DNA of 64,000 bases, taken from CABQCM01 sp965145485. GTDB lineage: Bacteria > Bacillota > Clostridia > Oscillospirales > Acutalibacteraceae. The stretch is from positions 56,733 to 120,732 of the forward strand of contig CBCTCU010000004.1 in the NCBI GenBank assembly GCA_965145485.1, written 5' to 3'. This document shows positions 58,633 to 64,000 of the stretch, piece after piece (position 1 is the first letter of the stretch; the number at the start of each line of letters is the position of its first letter). The position numbers and the translations under genes are program-made. The notes below the pieces were generated by a model. It was not told the DNA's origin. It did no database searches and saw only the letters and a list, made by a program, of their open reading frames with translations.

Positions 58633-58683
58633 TATGTCAAATTAAATAGTATGCCCATACTGGAAACGAAATATGCAAAAGCC

Positions 58684-58713
58684 TTGACAAACATTTGTTT
58701 CATATGATATACT
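58684..58713 (+). promoter_or_regulatory. promoter of the RepA-like gene leader
   Basis: TTGACA (58684-58689), 18 bases, TATACT (58708-58713). The coding start is about 330 bases downstream, beyond a strong terminator. Confidence 0.75.
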
Positions 58714-58828
58714 TTAAATGGATTAAGATACCATCTGAATCCATACAACTGAATAGTCGCCGAAACATAATGAAATGAAAACACATTGCAACTGCTCATA
58801 GGTTGCAGCTTTGGCTTAAGATTGTTTG

Positions 58829-58909
58829 AAGCCGTTACATACATAGGCGAATAACTGAAGTGAGGGAATTCTCTCGCCTTTATTCGTTTGCGTATGTAAC
58901 GGCTTTTTT
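58829..58909 (+). terminator. leader terminator (attenuator) upstream of the RepA-like gene
   Basis: AAGCCGTTACATAC (58829-58842) pairs perfectly with GTATGTAACGGCTT (58892-58905), followed by a T-run. Inside, CGAATAA (58848-58854) pairs with TTATTCG (58880-58886). It lies between promoter and gene, so expression must depend on read-through or on an alternative fold. Confidence 0.75.
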
Positions 58910-59044
58910 GTTTTGCCTGCAAAAATAATCCTGCTCCCACTTTTTCGCAGGGGCGTACATAAAACTTTGAAAGGAGTGGATGCGCATATGATTGTTTTGC
59001 AATCGAAGTCAAATGAAAATCAAAACTCAAGAAAGGATTACAGC

Positions 59045-60091
59045 ATGAAAAAAGAAAAAATCAAAACCATAGACGGACAAACCCTGCTGGATATGCATCT
59101 ACCACAGATTCGGTTTGTAGTAGACAGCTTGTTGCCGCAAGGTCTGCACATTCTCGCAGGAGCCGCCAAGACCGGGAAATCGTGGTTACTGCTCCTGCTC
59201 TCTCTACGGGTAGCACAGGGCAAACCCTTCTGGAATCTACAAACAGAAAAAGGAACGGTGCTGTCATTGTGCTTAGAGGACAGTCTCAACCGTATCCAGC
59301 AGCGGCTGATGGATCTGACCGAGGACGCGCCGGAAAATCTTCACTTCGCAACACTGTCCAAATCTTTGTCAGACGGACTGTGCGAACAAATCGAAGAATT
59401 TATCGCAGAGCATCCCGATACCAATCTTGTCATCATTGATACGCTGCAAAAAGTCCGTGAGAACAGCGGAGAATCCAATCTGTATGCCACCGACTACAAA
59501 GACATCGGTCTCTTAAAAAATCTCGCGGACAAATATCGTATTGCTGTTGTGGTGGTACAACATTTGAGAAAACAGTTCGACAGCGATCCGCACAATATGG
59601 TGACCGGCTCAACCGGATTGCTCGGTGCGGCAGACGGCAGTTATGTTCTCAAGCGTGAAAATGTCGGCGACAAGGACGCCAAGTTGTATATCAAGGGCAG
59701 AGATGTGGAGGAACAGATTCTGAATATCCGCAGGGATGAAGAGACAAACGAATGGACATTTGTTTCAAGTGACACTCCAATCGTCAATTCATTAAAGTGC
59801 GAACTTTTCTTCTCTCTGCTGATGACTTACCTTACGACAGAAAAAGAATTCTGCGGAACGGCAAGCGAGCTGTCCGAAAAGCTGGGCGGCGAGATCAACG
59901 GAAATGTTCTCACACGGAAACTGAATCGATATGAAAAAGAGCTGAAAAATATGGGCGTGGAATTTACCAGCAACCGTACCGGAAAGCGCCGGGAGCTGCT
60001 GATTGTCTATGACGGTAATGACGATATGACGATTGAAACTGTGTGCGGAAATGAATCGTCACAGAACCCTCAAGCCCTTGCCACAGCTTGA
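59045..60091 (+). CDS. RepA-like AAA ATPase (replicative helicase type)
   Basis: 348 residues with a RecA-fold P-loop GAAKTGKS (39-46) and a Walker B NLVIIDTLQKV near residue 130, as in the AAA_25/RepA hexameric helicases of plasmids and integrative elements. The C-terminal ~90 residues look like a DNA-binding winged helix (FCGTASELSEKLGGEI). It probably unwinds the element origin during its replication. The ATG at 59045 has GAAAGGA seven bases upstream; an in-frame ATG at 58988 is the alternative. Iteron-like repeats start inside its 3' end. Confidence 0.78.
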   Translation: MKKEKIKTIDGQTLLDMHLPQIRFVVDSLLPQGLHILAGAAKTGKSWLLLLLSLRVAQGKPFWNLQTEKGTVLSLCLEDSLNRIQQRLMDLTEDAPENLHFATLSKSLSDGLCEQIEEFIAEHPDTNLVIIDTLQKVRENSGESNLYATDYKDIGLLKNLADKYRIAVVVVQHLRKQFDSDPHNMVTGSTGLLGAADGSYVLKRENVGDKDAKLYIKGRDVEEQILNIRRDEETNEWTFVSSDTPIVNSLKCELFFSLLMTYLTTEKEFCGTASELSEKLGGEINGNVLTRKLNRYEKELKNMGVEFTSNRTGKRRELLIVYDGNDDMTIETVCGNESSQNPQALATA

Positions 60092-60153
60092 TTTATCGGG
60101 ATGACGGTATCGTCACAGTCTCCGCTCCCCAAAATATCGTCACAATCGTCACG
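60019..60153. repeat. iteron-like repeats, possible replication origin
   Basis: ATCGTCACA occurs at 60055-60063, 60109-60117 and 60136-60144, and ATCGTCACG follows directly at 60145-60153. The inverted form TGACGAT occurs at 60019-60025 and 60027-60033. The cluster straddles the end of the RepA-like gene, as origin iterons often do. Confidence 0.55.
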
Positions 60154-60609
60154 GTTGAATATTTGCCCCCCTGTCGCGCAATTTGAGGCGAGCAAAAGAG
60201 CAGGCCACTACACACACCCGACCGAGCGCACAAAAAGCCGCTGTGGGCGGTTTGTGGGGCGAACAGGACGGCTCAAACAAATGGTGAGAAGCGCACAGAT
60301 TCTATTGGCAGATGATACGGGGTTGCAGCGGCAATTTTTCAGGGTCGAAAAGCAAGCAGGAGAAAGCAGCGGCACCTAAAGACGTCGCTGCGGCTCACAT
60401 CGGACGGCAATGCCGACCGAAGAACAGCGTGGTTACGCCACTTTTCAGCGATTTTCACATTCGCTGAAATTAGGGGTTGCAGGTGCACCTGTTTCAGACT
60501 TTGGTGTCGGAAAAGGGGTTTCAAAAAACACAAAAGCCCGAAACAACGCCGTTTCGGGCAAAAAATTCAGGCGTTGCACTTTGGTGTAATACCGGAAAGG
60601 AGCAAAAAT
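60154..60609. other. non-coding stretch rich in palindromes
   Basis: No gene is visible. CAGGTGCACCTG (60480-60491) is a perfect palindrome. TTTCAGCGA (60443-60451) pairs with TCGCTGAAA (60461-60469), and GCCCGAAAC pairs with GTTTCGGGC around AACGCC (about 60536-60559). This could be the rest of an origin of replication or transfer, with the last hairpin a minus-strand terminator. Confidence 0.45.
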
Positions 60610-61023
60610 ATGGATTTGGAATACAAACAGAGAATCAGCCTGTATCTGGACAAAGAAACGGTAGAGAAAATGGACGGCGCGATTAAAAAATATGATTATC
60701 GTTCTCGCAATGATTTTGTTTCTTCCGCCGTAGATAACTTGATTGCGGACAAGCTGCTGGGAGAAAACGATACGGTTATCAGCGAAAAGCTGTCAAAGGC
60801 TATCGCACAGATGAGCGAAAAGCAGACCTTGCAAATCGCTAAAAGTATGTTCCGCTACGCTGTGGAGATGGAACTCATTATGCGGATGTTTTCGGAAGCA
60901 TTGGCTTTCACTCCGGAAGAGCTTGAAGAAATGCGCAAAGAAGCTGTCCGGAATGTCCGACGGACAAGAGGAAAGGTTCGGCTGGATGATTTGTTCAAGC
61001 GCAAGGACTCACAATCACTTTAA
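60610..61023 (+). CDS. ribbon-helix-helix protein, CopG/MobC-like
   Basis: 137 residues. The N-terminus, KQRISLYLDKETVEKMDGAI, is a typical ribbon-helix-helix strand and helix, followed by a helical region. Such proteins act as plasmid copy-control repressors or as relaxosome accessory factors. AAAGGAG is seven bases before the ATG. Its position after the palindromic stretch suggests it binds there. No relaxase gene is seen in the window. Confidence 0.6.
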   Translation: MDLEYKQRISLYLDKETVEKMDGAIKKYDYRSRNDFVSSAVDNLIADKLLGENDTVISEKLSKAIAQMSEKQTLQIAKSMFRYAVEMELIMRMFSEALAFTPEELEEMRKEAVRNVRRTRGKVRLDDLFKRKDSQSL

Positions 61024-61055
61024 TTTTTATACAGCCGAAAGGCAGAAAGGAATCT

Positions 61056-61319
61056 ATGAGAGATAACAAAAACGAAAATATCACACAGGACGAAATTTTA
61101 TATACTGATGCGGACAGTGCATACGATTCCCGCATGGTTATCAGACACAAAAGGGAAACCAATTTTATGATGACCGATTCCGCGCTGACTCAGCAGAAAA
61201 AATATGAAATCGGCGGGATGAGATATCTTGTCCGCTCCATATTTCCTTGCAAGAGTAGACGCACCGCCGAGGACAATGTCCGTCATTTAATCAGCGGCGA
61301 GATTGATAAAGTTTCGTAA
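61056..61319 (+). CDS. TnpW-like small transposon protein
   Basis: 87 residues. The C-terminal half, YEIGGMRYLVRSIF and TAEDNVRHLISGEID, resembles the TnpW-type small proteins found beside serine recombinases in Tn4451-like elements. The N-terminal half is polar and unrecognised. The function of the family is not known. AAAGGA precedes the ATG. The assignment rests on pattern and context only. Confidence 0.5.
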   Translation: MRDNKNENITQDEILYTDADSAYDSRMVIRHKRETNFMMTDSALTQQKKYEIGGMRYLVRSIFPCKSRRTAEDNVRHLISGEIDKVS

Positions 61320-61350
61320 ACCCTTTCATTCTCGCTGGACTTACAGATCG

Positions 61351-61404
61351 GTTGGGAGTATGGTAATGCTGACGGAAATCTATCATCCGTCAGCACTCTC
61401 AATC
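61351..61404. repeat. inverted repeat upstream of the truncated recombinase
   Basis: TGCTGACGGA (61367-61376) and TCCGTCAGCA (61386-61395) form a perfect stem, flanked by TTGGGAGT and CTCTCAA that extend it. ATCGGTT is repeated directly on both sides. It could be an attenuator or a recombinase/regulator site. Confidence 0.5.
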
Positions 61405-61436
61405 GGTTTGACAATTACGACGGAGGTAAAAACAAT

Positions 61437-61682
61437 ATGTCAAACCAACAGATAACGGCTTTGTACTGCCGTCTCAGTCAGGAAGATATGCGTCAGGGCG
61501 AGAGCGACAGCATACAGAACCAAGAGTTACTATGTAGAGGGTGGTTTCTCCCACCTAATACATATGACTGCGGCTCATTTGTGGTGAATGGAACAGCAGT
61601 TGTAGGAAAGGAGAAGAAAAGTCCGTATAACCACTGGAAATCAACACAAAAAGGAGCTGATTTATATGAAATCAATATTTGA
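61437..61682 (+). pseudogene. serine recombinase (TnpX-type), 5' fragment
   Basis: The first ~31 residues, SNQQITALYCRLSQEDMRQG and ESDSIQNQ, are the unmistakable N-terminus of large serine recombinases, with the catalytic Ser expected in YCRLSQED. After LLCRG the frame continues in unrelated sequence and ends at 61682. The remaining ~500 residues are deleted. GGAGG precedes the ATG. Confidence 0.8.
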
Positions 61683-62037
61683 GCAGATGGGTGGCACTTA
61701 CCGTCAGGAGGGCGATTATCTCATTCCAAACCTCTCCCTGCCAGATGAATCAGAATATCAGATTGGCAAATACGGGCGTATGCGCCGCAGCTATCTGAAA
61801 GAACATCGCCCCATTCTCTACACAAACCTGCTCACAAGCGGAACGCTGCACCGGCATCTTGCGGAGATCGACCAAGCCTGCAACGAGCGTATGGAAATCA
61901 TCGTTTCTGCAATGGCGAAGCAGGAAGATGTGACCGAAACACTCAAAGCATCTGCCCAAATGGAATGGGTGCGCCACATGAACAGCATCCGCAGCCTTGC
62001 CGAGGAAATCGTTTTGACCGAGCTTGTATATGAATGA
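61666..62037 (+). CDS. tnpV: transposon-encoded protein TnpV
   Basis: 123 residues of the TnpV family: MGGTYRQEGDYLIPNL at the start, GRMRRSYLKEHRP, and a helical C-terminus with AQMEWVRHMNSIRSLAEEIV. It is conserved in Tn4451/Tn4453-type elements; its function is not established. AAGGAG precedes the ATG by nine bases. It overlaps the end of the broken recombinase frame. Confidence 0.85.
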   Translation: MKSIFEQMGGTYRQEGDYLIPNLSLPDESEYQIGKYGRMRRSYLKEHRPILYTNLLTSGTLHRHLAEIDQACNERMEIIVSAMAKQEDVTETLKASAQMEWVRHMNSIRSLAEEIVLTELVYE

Positions 62038-62043
62038 CAAATG

Positions 62044-62073
62044 CCCGTTATCGGCTGTATGGCCGATAACGGG
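62044..62073. terminator. hairpin between tnpV and rhuM
   Basis: CCCGTTATCGGC (62044-62055) pairs perfectly with GCCGATAACGGG (62062-62073) around TGTATG, between the convergent tnpV and rhuM genes. Confidence 0.75.
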
Positions 62074-62085
62074 TATTTCTGCGTT

Positions 62086-63108
62086 TTAATCCTTGTCCTC
62101 GGTGCTGGCAACAAGTCGGTCAAAATCACTCTGATACTGCCGATCCTGAATGACACGGTATTTCTCAAATTCGCTCTCGGCAAAGGCTTTTGCAATGGCC
62201 GCTGTCACTTTTCCTTTATGATGCAGCACTTCCTCCTCGTTAAACTGCAAAAACGCATCCAGCCGTGCGACCCAATCCTGCATATACATGATGTTCCCAC
62301 GGTGTGCCTGTCGCTCGGCATAATCAAGATACATCGTGACAATTTCGTTCAGGCTTCCCATCTCGGTTTCATCCAAATAGTTTTTCGCTATCACAACATC
62401 GGATTTTCGGATTCTGCCGCTCGGTGCATTTTTCCATGTTGTAAGCCCCATATTCGGTTTCGTGCTGTCTGCCCGGTCATAGATGATCTCCGCTGCGGTG
62501 TGCTTTGTAATGGCATAATGCAGTTTGTTTTGTACGGTGGCGAAAAACTCTTTTGTAACAGGACTGTCCACATCATAGTCTGCGCTGCATTGGGAGTATA
62601 TGTCCGTGATTTTCTGGTAAAAGCGCCGTTCACTAGAACGAATGTCGCGGATGCGCTCCAACTGTTCTTCAAAATAATCCTTCCCAAAGAAGTTCTCCGG
62701 CTCTTTCAGGCGCTCATCGTCCATGACATAGCCCTTGATAATATACTCCTTCAGTATCCTGTTCGCCCAGATGCGGAACATGGTGGCCTTTTTGGAGTTC
62801 ACCCGATAACCGACCGCAATGATCGCGTCCAGATTATAGTACCGTGTGGGATAGTTTTTCCCGTCCGCCGCAGTTGTTTCCAAAACGGAAACAACTGAAC
62901 CCTCCATCAATTCACCAGAGGTAAAGATATTCTTCAGGTGCTTTGAGATGGCAGCTTTCTGCACCTCAAACAGCTCCGCCATCTTTGCCTGCGTCAGCCA
63001 TAAATTTTCCTGATATAGCAGGATTTCAACCTTAACGTCGCCGTTATCGGTCTTATAAAACAAAATTTCTCTTGTCTCGTATGGGGTAAGTGCCATATTC
63101 TCATCCAT
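62086..63108 (-). CDS. RhuM family protein
   Basis: 340 residues homologous to RhuM, first described in a Salmonella pathogenicity island and common in mobile and defence islands. The N-terminal wing-helix-like part reads WLTQAKMAELFEVQKAAISKH; AIIAVGYRVNSKKATMFR and a helical C-terminal half follow. The biochemical function is not known. The start at 63108 follows GGAGG by nine bases and overlaps the upstream gene by eight bases, so they are co-translated. Confidence 0.85.
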   Translation of the reverse strand: MDENMALTPYETREILFYKTDNGDVKVEILLYQENLWLTQAKMAELFEVQKAAISKHLKNIFTSGELMEGSVVSVLETTAADGKNYPTRYYNLDAIIAVGYRVNSKKATMFRIWANRILKEYIIKGYVMDDERLKEPENFFGKDYFEEQLERIRDIRSSERRFYQKITDIYSQCSADYDVDSPVTKEFFATVQNKLHYAITKHTAAEIIYDRADSTKPNMGLTTWKNAPSGRIRKSDVVIAKNYLDETEMGSLNEIVTMYLDYAERQAHRGNIMYMQDWVARLDAFLQFNEEEVLHHKGKVTAAIAKAFAESEFEKYRVIQDRQYQSDFDRLVASTEDKD

Positions 63109-64000
63109 TCTCTTTATCCTCCCGGCTCTTAGCCCGTGTTTTATAGACATTATACTGATTCTTGCACCGGGCGCTGCAAAACGCGGAATTGGCCCGACTG
63201 CCGAGGAACACCTTCTGGCAGTGCTTGCACAGCCGCAGGGGTTTTGCATCGTCCACCATCATAAAGCTGAACATCATCTGGATGCCCAGCAGCAACGAAT
63301 GGAAGTCCCAATAGATGGTCGGTTTCTCCAGCAGTTCGATATGATAGGTAGGCGCAATGCCGCCGAAGGCAGCCATGGCCTTGCGGTAAAGATTTCTTGT
63401 GTCCTCATCAATGCTGTCGTAGTCGTTATAGTACAAAACGGAGGTGGTCAGCGTGAACGCCCAATCCTTGAACTGCTGTGCTACCCAGTCATAAGGTTCG
63501 GCATACTCCCGCTGGAAGCTCATGTTCTTCGCCATCGGCTCATCCATGAAGGTCATCGTCAGAGCAATCATCATATTATCCCCGGAAACATTCCAACTGG
63601 ATTCCACACCCCTTTTCACCACATCCAATTTATCGAAGGGATAGAACAGAGCAAGATAATCCTCTGTCGCCATGCTTTCTTCCTTGATGAAGTGATTCTT
63701 CGGCAGATAGACTGCCTCATAGTCCATAAATGACGGCGTGGTGGGCAGTGCCGTCATCAGCCCCAACAGGCCGTAATGGGTCACAAAGGCCAGAGTTGCC
63801 TTTTCCACCACATCCTCCGGATTGCGGTTCATCATCAGCATCCCCACATTCAGCGCCTCCAGCACCATCTCGGAGGATTCCTTCAGCGGGTTATAGATGT
63901 CGGGCTTTGCCGTCTTTTCCGGCATGATATAGCGTTTTCCGTCCATGCCGGTCTTGATCTCATAGCGGTCATACCGCACCCAATGGGAACGGGACTGCGC
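63101..64000 (-). CDS. zinc-finger protein of unknown function (partial, 5' end outside window)
   Basis: The frame is open to the window edge (300 codons seen; no start is required inside). The C-terminus has a four-cysteine motif, CKHCQKVFLGSRANSAFCSARCKN, here CKHC and CSARC, typical of small zinc fingers at the end of larger proteins, followed by a basic tail. The rest is helical with DWVAQQFKDWAFTL and shows no family I can name with confidence; DUF6076-like proteins are one possibility. It is upstream of and overlaps rhuM. Confidence 0.6.
   Translation of the reverse strand, partial: AQSRSHWVRYDRYEIKTGMDGKRYIMPEKTAKPDIYNPLKESSEMVLEALNVGMLMMNRNPEDVVEKATLAFVTHYGLLGLMTALPTTPSFMDYEAVYLPKNHFIKEESMATEDYLALFYPFDKLDVVKRGVESSWNVSGDNMMIALTMTFMDEPMAKNMSFQREYAEPYDWVAQQFKDWAFTLTTSVLYYNDYDSIDEDTRNLYRKAMAAFGGIAPTYHIELLEKPTIYWDFHSLLLGIQMMFSFMMVDDAKPLRLCKHCQKVFLGSRANSAFCSARCKNQYNVYKTRAKSREDKENG

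Larger units (their letters stand above)
58150..62080 (+). mobile_element. degraded integrative/mobilizable element (Tn4451-like parts)
   Basis: Plus-strand genes for a conserved unknown protein, RepA-like ATPase, ribbon-helix-helix protein, TnpW-like and TnpV proteins and a truncated serine recombinase are all typical of Clostridial integrative elements. The serine recombinase is cut after about 30 residues, so the element cannot excise by itself. The boundaries are approximate and set by the similarity with 49140-49610. Confidence 0.6.

Noticed and set aside
60101..60379. 92-codon plus-strand frame after the RepA-like gene
   Set aside because: It runs through the iteron-like repeats, has no ribosome binding site and no protein-like composition.

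Overview
The window looks like a chromosomal segment from a Gram-positive anaerobe of class Clostridia, probably a gut member of the Oscillospirales (Ruminococcaceae/Oscillospiraceae). This is an inference from gene order and families: rpoB-rpoC-rpsL-rpsG-fusA-tuf, dgt-dnaG-rpoD, miaB-ylbF-mutS-mutL-miaA-hfq, a HlyD-YggS-SepF-DivIVA-lspA-rluD division cluster, a split transketolase, an ACT/PFL pair, and surface proteins with dockerins. No rRNA or tRNA gene was seen.

Region 1 (1-44.5 kb) is GC-rich housekeeping DNA, mostly on the minus strand. In order it holds split transketolase (0.3-2.2 kb), lspA/rluD and the divIVA-sepF-yggS-hlyD division cluster (2.4-7.6 kb), hfq-miaA-mutL-mutS-ylbF-miaB (7.8-16.1 kb), a plus-strand secreted dockerin protein (16.6-17.8 kb), murC, a membrane glycosyltransferase with an FAD enzyme, a HAD phosphatase, the plus-strand ACT/PFL pair (24.9-26.5 kb), then tuf, fusA, rpsG, rpsL, rpoC, rpoB, an Rrf2 regulator, rpoD, dnaG and dgt. 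Good sigma-A promoters can be read for the transketolase operon, miaB, the HAD gene, tuf, rpsL and rpoB (rpoB has a perfect TTGACA-17-TATAAT).

Region 2 (44.5-58 kb) is AT-richer accessory DNA. It begins with an IS256-type transposase relic that truncates a signal-peptide gene. Next is a large secreted protein with an N-terminal dockerin and five EF-hand/leucine-rich-repeat modules, then a decayed mobile element. A tight three-gene minus-strand operon follows: a PD-(D/E)XK-like protein, a 1305-residue surface protein with a C-terminal dockerin, and a membrane-anchored protein with an N-terminal cohesin-like domain and cysteine-rich repeats. Upstream of this operon lies a ~265 bp segment bounded by inverted 24 bp sites with the same asymmetric centre, next to a tyrosine recombinase gene. 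The only strong promoter inside the segment points away from the operon, into a terminator. The simplest reading is a phase-variable promoter switch captured in the OFF orientation, controlling a dockerin/cohesin surface pair. This is the most interesting system in the window.

Region 3 (58-64 kb) is a degraded integrative/mobilizable element: a small conserved unknown protein, an attenuated leader, a RepA-like ATPase followed by iteron-like repeats, a ribbon-helix-helix protein, TnpW-like and TnpV proteins, and a truncated serine recombinase. It is followed by rhuM and a partial zinc-finger gene running off the window. A deleted relative of this element lies at 49.1-49.6 kb.
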